NCBI GenBank assembly: GCA_030272155.1
Contig: CP126199.1
Location: forward strand, 496,001 to 560,000
DNA length: 64,000 bases
Direction of reading: 5' to 3'
DNA from: Tetradesmus obliquus
Lineage: Eukaryota; Chlorophyta; Chlorophyceae; Sphaeropleales; Scenedesmaceae
The notes beneath the pieces were generated by a model. The model had not been told where the DNA came from. It saw nothing but the letters and a program-made list of their open reading frames with translations, and did not search any database. A program made the position numbers and the translations under genes. How positions within the stretch are numbered: the first letter of the stretch is position 1; every line of letters begins with the position of its first letter. Below are positions 23,281-33,340 of the stretch, piece after piece.

Positions 23281-26200
23281 TCAGGGAGTGTGGCACACCA
23301 GCACCTTGCGGGCCACCTCCACAAACGCCCGCCAGCGCTGGTCAGGCAGCGCCATCATCCAGTCACCATCACTGTCCTGGTACACCACCTTGATGCGCAG
23401 CATGTCCCTGTCGGGCAGCAGCTGCGGGAACTCGCCCTGCAGCTGCCGCAGCAGCTGCTGGAAGTTGTGCACCTTGCTCAGCTGCAGCTGCGCCTGGCGC
23501 CACTGCCCGCCGCCAGGAGGCTCCACGTACACCGCTGCTGCTGCTGCTGCTGCTGCTGCATGCTGCTGCCGGCGGTGCTCAACAGCGTGCCCATCCCCTA
23601 TGGCTGCACCCCCGCGGCCACTAGACGCTAAGACCATCTGGCCGGGCTGCTTGGCGTGGCGCTCAGCAGTGCCGCCCTCCCTGTCACTGCCAGCCTGGTC
23701 GCTGCTGGCTGGCCCTAGCTGCAGCTGCTGCTTGCGCTCCCTGTCCTGCCGCTCATGCTTCTCAAACCTCTCCTGCTTGACTGCCACCAGCTGCTGCTGC
23801 TGCTGCTGCTGCTTGGCGGCGCCTAGCTGCTCGTCTGCATCATCCCCTGCGTTGGAGCTTGCAGGCGCTGCAGCAGCAGCACGTACGGCAGCAGCTGCTG
23901 TGGTTGCTGTAGTGCTGCTCTGCTTGGCCAGCCTGCTCTGCTTGTGGGGTGGCGGCTCCCCAGGCGCGCCTCCTGCTGCAGAGGCGGGTGTGCGTGCTGC
24001 TGCTGCTGCTGCTGCCTTGCTGCTGGGCTGCTTCTGGCCTGTTGGTGTGCCACTGGCGCCAGGCTCGGGCCTCTGCAGGTGGCACAGCAGCGGACACAGG
24101 CGCACGGCAAGTGCGGGTGAGAGATCATGTTGAAGATTCAGGTGCAGCTTGATCTGGTGGCTGCTCAGCAATGATGTGGGTGAATGAACCTGAGTAGTAG
24201 TTGCCGCTGACGTACGTGCTGCTGCAATCGCAGTGGGCACTGCAGCTGCACACCTGTCCCTAGCAGCCCATCATGCGCAACGATTGCACTGCACCAAGCA
24301 TATGACCAGGTGGTTGCTAGCAGCTGTCTGCCAGTTCTGCAGCTGTTACTGTGGCAGCACACACCTTGGTACCCCTGCCGGGGACATGTTCGCTGCCGGG
24401 AGCTCTGCTCTGCTCCTTGCCGCCACCCACTGGCCCAGCAGCGCCGCCGCCAGCTGCAGCAGCTGCTGCTGCCTGAGCGTGCTGCTTGCTGCCAGGTGGC
24501 AGCTTGCGCTTGACCACCAGAGCAGCCTCATCAGAGTCATCACCATCACCCGTTGCCGCTGCTAGTGCTGCTGTTGCAGGAGCAAGAAGTATCAAGGCAG
24601 CAGTGCCAGCAACAAAATGTGGCGTCAGGATGGAAGCACACCGCTGGTTGAACCACCTTGCAACAAGGCACAGCAACTACTGCGCCGCTACAGCGTTAAA
24701 CTGCACTTGCAGAAAATGCAGCCACCAGTGTGCCGGACGTGGTCTGGTGTATTATGACAGGCAAACCAACATGCTGACCCCACACGCACCAGGCTACTGC
24801 CAAGCACAGTTCCCGCAACATGCACCTACCTGCTGACTTCCTCTTTGCAGGAGGCTGCTCATCAGAGCCCCTGCCGCCAGCAGCAGCAGCAGCAGCAGCT
24901 CCATCAGCTGCTTTGCGTTTCACACCAGCTGCTGCTGGCTTGCTGCTGCCAGCGGCGCCTGCACCAGCCCGCTGCTGCTGCTGTTGCTGCTGCTTGCCAC
25001 TGCCCTGCTGGCCGCCAGCCCGCTTGTCTGTAGCTGCTCCTGCAGCAGCAGCAGCAGCTGCTGCTGGCTTCTTCTCTGCCGGCTTGACAGCAGAGCCATG
25101 CGCAGCTGCTGCCTCCTTGCCTGGCTCAACCTGCAGCAGGCAGCACCAGCAGCGTTAGAAGACAACAGTAACACATAAGCGGTCACATGTGATTCAGCAG
25201 CCTACCAGCCTCAACAACTGGGTGTTGACAGACCAGGCACCCACATGCCTCCCTTGCATGATCCACCAGCCGCTGCACAGCTGCAGTGCCTGCAGCACTA
25301 GCTGCATGCATGACCGCCACATACAGCCCTCGCCGCCTGCAGCGCTGCCCGCTCACCTTCATCAACATCAATTACTATATATTACTACAATTACTAAAAC
25401 TTTATTCAAATAGCCCGCTCACCTTGACATGCGGCCGTGACACAGCCTCCTCCTTGGTGGATGACTGCTGCTGCAGCAGCGGCTGATCGTGGCTGGTTGG
25501 GCTGTGATTGCCGGAGCCGCTGGGATGCTGTGCAGCAGAGGCACCACCTGCAGCAGGCTTCTTGTCTGCATGCGCTGCTGCCTTGCTGCCTGCCGCTGCC
25601 TTGTCTGCTTTGTCTGGCTTGTCTGCTGCTGCTGCTGCTGCTGCTGATGTGAGGCCAGCTTGCTGCTCGTGCGGGCGGCGCTGCTGCTGGTGCTGCTCCT
25701 GCTTGGGCTGGCGGGCTGCTGCTCCAGAGAGTTGTTGCAGCGGCAGATGCAGATGCAGATGCAGCAAGCAGTGCGTCAGTGTATTGGTGGTGATGGCAGC
25801 TAATGAACATATCGCGACACAGCAATACGCTTTGATAGCCCTCATCCACGGATGCTGCTGCGCCACAGACGAACCAATGATAGTGACGGCACCATCAGCG
25901 TGTTGCTGTCAAGTCTAGTCCCTATCACAGCTCTGCAATTGTATCCATCAGCCATCCTTTAACTCCTGCAGCCCGCCCTTGCACAGCAATACTGCTGCAA
26001 TGACACTTACACCCCCCTCCCCTGCGTTCCCTGCATTCCCTTGTGCCTGATGCCTGCAAGCCACAGTTTCCAGATGCTGGCTGCTCGCCCTTGGCTGTTG
26101 TTGAAACCACCCTCCCCTGCTTTCCCTGTGTGCCTGATCTCTGTGAGCCCAATACTTCAAGCGCTAGCCACTCACCCTCACCCTGAGTGCCTGATCTCTG

Positions 26201-26871
26201 CCACCCTTTCAAATGCTAGCTACTGCTGTCTACTCACCTTTGGCTGTTGTTGGCGTGCTGGCAGGCACTGGCCGGCTGACTGGCGTTGAGGACAGTGTGA
26301 TGGCTGTGTCAAGCAGGCCACCCAGCACACCCCCACCAGCTGGGCCACTCTTTTGGCGGTGCAGCGCACTTGCACTCGTGTTGTGCGCAGCGTGGTGATG
26401 GCTGGCACTTGCTGCTCCACCTGCTGCTCTGTGAGGAGTCTGGCCTGCTGCTGCTGCTGGTGGTGGTGGTGGTGCTGCTGCTGCTGGTGGTGGTGGAGCT
26501 TGCGTGGCTGCAGGAGGTCCTGGCGGGGCCGCCGCTGCTGCTGCTGCTGCTGCTGCTGCAGCAGCTCCAGCAGGCTTGGTGGTCGTGTGCTGCTGCTGCA
26601 GACTAGTGCTAGGCTGACCTTGAAGCGGGGGCTGCTGCTGCTGCTGTGGTGCTGGTGCATGTTGCGCAGCTGCTGGTTGCTGCTGTTGCTGTGCGGCCGG
26701 AGCTGCCGCTCCATGTTGCTGTTGCTGCTGCTGCTGCTGACTACTTTGTGCTGCATTTGCTGTAGCTGTGATGGGCTGCTCAGGAGCGGCCTTTGCAGCT
26801 CCCGTCCCTGCAGCAGCATCGGGCCCAGGCTTTGCCTGCTTGCTTGCAGCCGCTGGTGGTGCAGCTGCTGC

Positions 26872-26907
<36 letters not shown>

Positions 26908-27286
26908 TTGTTGTTGTTGTGGTGCCTGCAAAACATGCAAGACAGGAGTTCGATATCAGTAGCAGTGCCAGGCCAGTTCCAACCTTGAACTGTATAAGCA
27001 TGTGTTGATGTGTATTGCACCATCCTGCTGATGTTCAGTGCAGAACATGCATGTGTTCATGCAGTTGTGCAACAGTAGTCGATGCTACATGGACTGTGTC
27101 ATGCCATCACCATGCACATGGCTCAGCTGGCAGCCTCACCTGCTGGGCAGCTGCCTGTGGTCCGCTTGCAGGTGGCTTTGCCTGCTGTTGTTCCTGTTGC
27201 TGCTGCTGTTGCTGCTGAGGCGGGTCTTGCTGCTTTGTCTGCTCCTGGTAAGAAGCCAGCCACCGGTGCTTGAGCGCCTTAGACAT
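23281..27286 (-). CDS. Low-complexity protein with C-terminal PB1 (Aux/IAA-like) domain
   Basis: Six exons on the minus strand (27286-27140, 26925-26238, 25721-25423, 25130-24830, 24570-24365, 24072-23281), phase-consistent, about 810 aa. It begins MSKALKHRWLASYQEQ and then consists of Gln, Ala, Pro and Lys runs (poly-Q exon 26925-26238, KRKAADG and KRKLPPG basic patches that look like nuclear signals). The last 85 residues, QLQLSKVHNFQQLLRQLQ through VVYQDSDGDWMM to WRAFVEVARKVLV, resemble the PB1 dimerisation domain of Aux/IAA and ARF proteins (YEDKDGDWM..PWEMFV). No DNA-binding domain is recognisable; a role as transcriptional regulator or scaffold is inference. The acceptors at 25721 and 24570 are the weakest junctions. 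The ATG follows an acceptor by one base, so a 5' UTR or coding exon upstream is likely; an open frame at about 27280-27720 (minus) could belong to it. Confidence 0.62.
25925..26237 (-). repeat. Degenerate tandem repeats echoing a donor site in the PB1 gene
   Basis: Downstream of the real donor at 26238 (ACAGCCAAAG then GTGAGTAG), a 75-110-bp unit recurs. A copy at about 26095-26112 reads ACAGCCAAGGGCGAGCAG, and units share GCATCAGGCACA and GGGAAAGCAGGGGAGG. Only the first copy has a good GT donor. Confidence 0.6.
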
Positions 27287-28002
27287 CCTGCCAGCGTAGC
27301 AAAAAAGGGGTAATAGGTTGCATGTGACTTGTGCCGTAGCCCAACAGTAGCGCATGCAGCAGCTGGTCATGTTCAGGTTCAGGTCCAGGTGCTGCAGGCA
27401 TGCCCGAAGATTCTCCAGGCACAGTGGATGATGATCCAGTTTCATATGAGTTTGTTACATTGCTGAGAAAGCTTTGAGAGCCCCACCACCCAGCCGTTCC
27501 CACCCCTCCACTGACCACAGCACATCTGCTGCATCAGCAGTAGTACCTGACTTGTGTTGGCTGCGAGCACCCACGAGGCTAAAACGACAAAAGAAAGTCT
27601 GCCCGCAGCATGGAGATCCCAAGTTCGCCCCAGGCTTCACTTTCAGTGTCTTATCGGACAACACACTGCTCCTGCTGACAGTGCTGCAGCTATGGTCCCT
27701 CTGCGCGGATCGCAGCTAGAATGCTCGCTTATACGTTTCGCATAACTATCATACAAGGCATGGACTAAACAGGCAGTAGAAAAAGGACACCTCACAACTG
27801 TCAAAACACACCAGACCCTAGGCCACCAAATTGTAGCGTCTGCACACTTCCTCAGCAGGCGGATCAGGCATGCTCTGGCACACAGTGATCAAGCAGCATA
27901 GTCCTCTGCAACGCGTTGCAAGAACTGTTCTTCACCAGGCACTAGAGCAACGCGCTGCACCCTCTGTCTAGCACTACAGCGTCAGGCACGCTCCCTAGCA
28001 CC
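27287..28002. other. Intergenic stretch between divergent PB1 and VIPP1 genes
   Basis: It holds both promoters. The minus strand has an open frame at about 27455-27664 (contains LSDKTLKVKPGANLG and a CCGQTFFC cysteine cluster) that might be an upstream exon of the PB1 gene; I cannot identify it. Confidence 0.4.
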
Positions 28003-30433
28003 ATGCAGCAGCAATTGAGGGGCATGCGCGTTGCCAGCTCTGGCTTCGCGGGCAGCAGGAGCGTGCAGCTGGCCGCACCAGTGCGTCCTTCGCGCACAAG
28101 CACCAGGAGGGCTCGCTCAGTCGTTGTCGAGGCAAACCTCTTCGCTAGGGCTGCTAGGGTGATCCAGTCATATGCAAACCAGATAGGTGCGTGCGAATTG
28201 TGGCTAGGTGGTGGGTTCGCAGGGCAGTGCTGGTACTGCTTCCCTGGTGTGTCTGTGGTGGGCTGGGAGCCCTGCCTGCGCTGACAGGCTGTCATGGATA
28301 CGCAATAAGCATGTCTTCGTGTCAACAACGTTTTACATGTCAGTTGGCCGCTCAACAGCGCTCTAGGCCGGCTACTGATCCCTGTGTTGCAGGTGATGCA
28401 GATGGGATCTCCTGGCTCCTGCCTGGCTGCCCATCCAAACTGCGTGGTGCTTGCTTTACTACTGCCTCTGCTGCTTCCTCTGCTGCTGTTGTTACTGCAG
28501 TGTCAAATGCTGAGGACCCTGAGAAGCTGCTGGACCAGGTGGTGAATGAGATGCAGGAGGACCTCATCAAGATGCGCCAGGCATCAGCACAGGTGCGGCT
28601 TTGAGGCCAGCAAGCGGGGCCACGTGTGTTAAATATGTAACAGATTGACCTGCAAGGCTGGCAGGCACTGCTGGGCTGCAGCCAGAGCACGACGCCTTGG
28701 TTGTGCTTGTTTCGTGTGCAAACAAGTTTTGCAGACGAAACAAGGGGTTGCTGTTTCGTTGCAGGCAGGTGCAGATCTTAATACTTCTCTTGTTGTCGAG
28801 TGTGTCTGACTCCATGCATACATGCATACGCGCAGGTGATGGCATCACAGAAGCAGATGGAGGCCAAGTACAAGCAGGCACAGGCCACAGCGGTGAGCAG
28901 CTCTTGCGCAGCACGCTCCACACACGCGCGCAGCCTTGCATGTAGCCAGTGCACGCATCCAGCTGCAGTATCCATGCATGCAGCAGGCCACAGCGGTGAG
29001 CAGCACACCCAAGACACACACATGCTGCAGCACGGCAGGCATCTAGCCACTGCCCTTGCATGCATGCAGCTGCGGTATCATGCATGCAGCAGGCAGCTGC
29101 ACAGTATTGGCAGGGCAGTGAGGAAGTAGACGTGGAGCCTTGCACACCTGATTGCGCAGCTTGCACACAAGGGACCAGCATCATTGCTGCGTGTGTCACT
29201 CTTAGTATACACATGCCGCCTCTTCAAGCAGGCAGCTTCCGCTGCGTGCCCACAGCCCTCATTGATATTGCCAGCGTTCAGCTCGACACAGGCATTCTCT
29301 GCGGCTGTCTGCAATCGTGTGCTACCTCCTCATCATGAATAGCATGCCTCCTTGCTGTGTGGCTGCTGACTTGGCTACTGATGCGGCTGCTGATGTGGCT
29401 GCTGGGGCTTGCAGGACGACTGGCTGAAGCGTGCTGAGCTGGCTGTCAGCAAGGGCGAGGACGAGCTGGCTCGGGAGGCTCTGAAGAGGCGCAAGGCGTA
29501 CCAGGTGCGCGAGTGGGGCAGGGTGACCTGCCTACGGCATTTCAAGACTGCACTACACAGCTGGTGCAGCAGTAGCAACTTGTGTTTGCATCTCAATGCT
29601 GCTGTATTGTCGTCTGTGGCTGCTGCAGCATGTGGTGGTGGTGGCTCTGTGTGCACAGCGAGCAGGGCTGTGCAAGCTGTGTAGTTTCGCCCAGTTTTGA
29701 CTCGCTCGGTGTGCAACTAGATGCTGTAGCTTTTTGCTGAGCAGCTGAGCTGCAGTGTCTGCCTCACAGCATTGCTGACGTGGCGTGGTGCTGCTGCTGT
29801 TTGCAGGACAACGCTGACGGCATGCGCACGCAGCTGGAGGCGCAGCAGAAAGCAGTCGACCAGCTGATCGCAAACACACGGTGAGTGCCGTATACTTCTG
29901 TGTGGTGTACACATGTGGGTTTGGTTGTACATGCTGACCGCAAGCAAGTGCACACTGCAAAGCGCCTGTCAGGTGGTGATTGCAGCCCTCACCACAGGCA
30001 CACCAGGATTTGCCCTAAGGTGGTCCTGTGACGCAATCGTAGCAGTAATGCATGCCATGCTTTTTGGGCCTGGCACTGTCGCGGCTGACGTCCGTGGCTT
30101 CCCTGCCTGGCCCTTTTTGTTTTCTTTGTTTTTGTTTTGTTGTGCAGCGTGCTGCAGGGCAAGCTGGCTGAGTCGCGCAGCAAGAAGGGCACGCTCAAGG
30201 CTGACTGACCTTTGATTCTGCTGCTCTGCTGCTGCTGCTGCTGCAGTGTGCTGGAGGGCAAGCTTGCTGAGGCTCGCAGCAAGAAGGACACGCTCACGGC
30301 TGACTGTTTGTGATCCTGCTGCTCTGCTGCTGCTGCTGCTGCTGCTGCTGCCACAGGGTGCTGGAGGGCAAGCTGGCTGAGGCACGCAGCAAGAATGTCA
30401 CGCTCAAGGCTGACTGACCTTTGATCCTGCTGC

Positions 30434-30478
<45 letters not shown>

Positions 30479-31702
30479 CTTTCTCCACGCAGCGTGCTGG
30501 AGGGCAAGCTGGCTGAGGCTCGCAGCAAGAAGGACACGCTCAAGGCGCGCGCTGCCAGCGCCAAGACCAGCAAGCAGATCCAGGAGATGGTGGGCAACCT
30601 CAACACCAACAACAGCGTGGTGGCCTTCGACAAGATGGAGGAGAAGGTGGGCGGCGTGCTGGCTGGGGGGGTAATGGCTGGTGAACCTGCACGCCTGCAT
30701 GTTTGCTTCAGGGGCGGCAATTGCTTGCTGCAAACAGCGGGGTGGCTTCTGGCAACATGCAGGCAGCGCACGATGGGGTGCGCTTTGGTTTCCAGTGACC
30801 TCTCACACTGTATGTTCATGCTTGCTGCGTCCAGGTCATCGCCATGGAGGCGGAGAGCGAGGCCGTCACCATGCTGACAGCAGGCGACACCCTTGCTGCC
30901 GCTGTTGCTGACACGTAGTTCCTGCATATTTTCACCCGCAGGTCATCGCCTTGACGGCCGAGAGCGAGGCCGTCACCATTTGACTAGCATCCGTGTCCCT
31001 CCATCCGCTGTTGCTCACATCACGGTTCTGCATATCTGTGCCTGCAGGTCATCGCCATGGAGGCCGAGAGCGAGGCCGTCACCATGCTGACCATGCTTTT
31101 GCTGCTGTCCCTTGCTCATTCTGTGCCTGTCTGTGGATATCGCTGCATCTGCAGGTCATCGCCATGGAGGCTGAGAGCGAGGCCGTCACCATATGACTAG
31201 CAAACGTGTCCTTCCATCTGCTGTTGCTCACACTTTGTTTCTGCATCTGTGCGCCTGCAGGTCATCGCCATGGAGGCTGAGAGTGAGGCCGTAACCACGT
31301 TACTGCTGACCATGCCCTTGCTGCCGCTGTTGCTCACACCTCACTGAGTTCACACCTGCGCCTGCAGGTCATCGCCATGGAGGCTGAGAGCGAGGCCGTG
31401 ACATGCAGTTACTGCTGTCCTTGCTCATACTGCTCTTGTCTGTGGATATTGCTGCATTGCAGGTCATCGCCATGGAGGCTGAGAGCGAGGCTGTGACCAT
31501 GCTGACAGCAGGCGACGGCCTGGAGAGCAAGTTTGCTGCCCTTGAGGGCGGCACTGTGGAGGATGAGCTGGCAGCGCTGAAGCAGGGCATGCTGGGGCCA
31601 GGCAAGGCCGGGGGCCCCGTGGCTGCGCTGCCTGAGGGGCGGCCCGTGAAGGATGCCATTGACATGGAGCTGGAGGAGCTGCGCAAGAAGGCGCGCGAGT
31701 AA
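28003..31702 (+). CDS. VIPP1: VIPP1 / IM30, plastid ESCRT-III-like membrane protein
   Basis: PspA/IM30 family protein of the inner envelope and thylakoids; forms rings and rods that maintain thylakoid membranes and protect them under stress. Exons 28003-28186, 28501-28592, 28836-28892, 29415-29504, 29807-29880, 30493-30646, 31463-31702; all phases agree, 296 aa. Residues 1-43 are an Arg/Ser-rich chloroplast transit peptide ([19 protein letters not shown]). The PspA core begins [17 protein letters not shown] and includes [65 protein letters not shown] and [22 protein letters not shown]. It closes with the VIPP1 tail [20 protein letters not shown]. Close to Chlamydomonas VIPP1 throughout. Introns 5 and 6 hold three and six echoes of the following exon's 5' end. 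Confidence 0.96.
28879..29001 (+). repeat. Echo of the exon-3 donor region in VIPP1 intron 3
   Basis: CAGGCCACAGCGGTGAGCAG at the end of exon 3 (28881-28900) recurs at 28982-29001, again followed by similar sequence that includes GCATGCAGCTGC. It provides a second potential donor about 101 bp downstream. Confidence 0.75.
30148..30415 (+). repeat. Three echoes of the 5' end of VIPP1 exon 6
   Basis: Copies start at 30148, 30247 and 30357, each directly after AG; the intact exon starts at 30493. Each encodes VLxGKLAExRSKxxTL in the correct phase, then KAD (or TAD) and soon an in-frame TGA. The Arg codon split by the intron would be CGC, CGT, CGG or CGC depending on the copy used: always Arg. 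Confidence 0.9.
30835..31462 (+). repeat. Six-unit, 107-bp tandem array of VIPP1 exon-7 5' ends
   Basis: Exon-like starts after AG at 30835, 30942, 31048, 31155, 31261 and 31368, then the intact exon at 31463. Steps are 107, 106, 107, 106, 107 and 95 bp. Each unit encodes [12 protein letters not shown] (second unit [12 protein letters not shown]) and then diverges; units 1, 2 and 4 reach an in-frame stop quickly. Confidence 0.92.
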
Positions 31703-31808
31703 GCAGCATTGATCTGACATCCAGCAGTGCGTGCAGCCTTCGCTGTGCAGCTGCGGCATGATTGGGGGCTCGATGCTTGACCTTGGAAGCAGCAGCTACT
31801 CAGCCTGG

Positions 31809-31957
31809 GGCGGCACTGTGGAGGATGAGCTGGCAGCGCTGAAGCAGGGCATGCTGGGCCCTGGCAAGGCCGGGGGGCTGTGGCTGCGCTGCCTGAGGGG
31901 CGGAAGGACGCGATTGACATGGAGCTGGAGGAGCTGCGCAAGAAGGCGCGCGAGTGA
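31809..31957 (+). repeat. Duplicate of the end of the VIPP1 last exon in the 3' flank
   Basis: Repeats 31552-31702 ([23 protein letters not shown] through [10 protein letters not shown] and stop) 107 bp after the true stop. Small deletions break the frame in the middle while the end including a TGA stop is restored. Confidence 0.85.
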
Positions 31958-33340
31958 AGCAGCAGCAGTTGTGTCGAGGACTGGCATGACCGGGCGGCGG
32001 CTGGCAGTTTGATGGCATTGGTGAGCCTTCGAGCGCAAGGCGCTGCGTAAGGAGGCGCGGCAATGGATCAGCTGCAGTCAGTTGACTTGCTCAGCAGCTG
32101 ATGGGCGGAAGCTGGATGGCGAACCCTGCAGCAGCACCTGTTCAGCTTGGTGGGCAGCAGCGGAAGCCGCCAGCTGCGTTCCTCTGCTGTAATGCGTTAG
32201 CTTTCCACGCGAGATGCAGCGTGGGAGGGTGGCGTGTGGCTGCAGCAGGTGTAAGTGCTGCTTACATGGTAGAGTGGCAGGGCGTGTGTTTTGCTGGAGG
32301 TGCAACATAATGATGTGCAGTGCGGCGGCGAGGGCTGTCTTTGAGTGGTGTGCAGAGTGTGGCAAACCTAAGTCGTTGCAGGATTACGGTACAGAGGATG
32401 AGTGCTGTAGGGCGCTTTAAGACAGCAGCAGATGCGTGCTGGACTTGCTGTACTGTGTGGGGTGTTGGCCGTTCAACTACCTGCTTTTTCAAGCGGCTGG
32501 CTGGTGTTACTTGTTAGCGTGACTGAGCTGCGTCGTGTTGCTCAGGTCTGCTGGCACTATGCGTCGTCTATGTGAGTCCTGGTCTTTTTTGTCGGCAGGC
32601 CACTGTCCAGTGGTGGTGGCAGTGTGATGTAGAGGGTGCTTTAGAGGCTGCATCAGCATGCCACATCACATTGCAGTGGTCACATTGCTTGTCTAAGGCG
32701 CTGTTACAGGCCATTGCTATAGTTGAGAGGATTTATTGTTCATACTTGTGTTGTCGAGAGTGACGCGGTGACCTTACTGCCAGTCAGCAACAGTAGATGC
32801 CTGTTTGACAAGCTGGCATCTGCAGCTGGAGTGCAGGTGTTGCTCTTACGGATTGTGTACCACCCCATTGCATTCTTATGAAGCTGCAGCGATTCTTCGT
32901 GTGCTGCATGCCTTATGCGTGTGCTGGCCAGCAGCTTGGAGCAGTTTACTTCACCTGGCTGTTTGGTAGCAGGTAGATGGTTGCAAGCAGATGTTCTGAT
33001 GTTGACTGGCGAGAGAGAGGACGAGGTGTCTGTGCTTATCAGTGCTTTGTAACCAAGCACATCTTTTCACTTCTTTTAACTTAAAAGTGAGCATTTGCTG
33101 GGGTCACCAGGTCCGTACAGGTGGTCACTTCCTGAAAGTGCGAAGGGCGCGTTAGGCTTGTACCTATGCGAACACAGTCACGGACGCTTGTTTTTTATTC
33201 ATTGGCAGTTGCGATAGCTTTGCCCACCGAGAACTTCGCTCAAACACCAGTGCCCGCGATTGTTCTCCACAACCCTTCCTGCGGAGGTGGTGGTTGCCAG
33301 CAACCCCCATTCTTGGCTATCTCACGCTCATACATAAACC
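31958..33340. other. Gap of 1.4 kb without a supported gene
   Basis: 3' flank of VIPP1 and 5' flank of the monooxygenase gene. TGTAA motifs at 32188-32192 and 32250 could serve as polyadenylation signals. Nothing else recognised. Confidence 0.5.
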
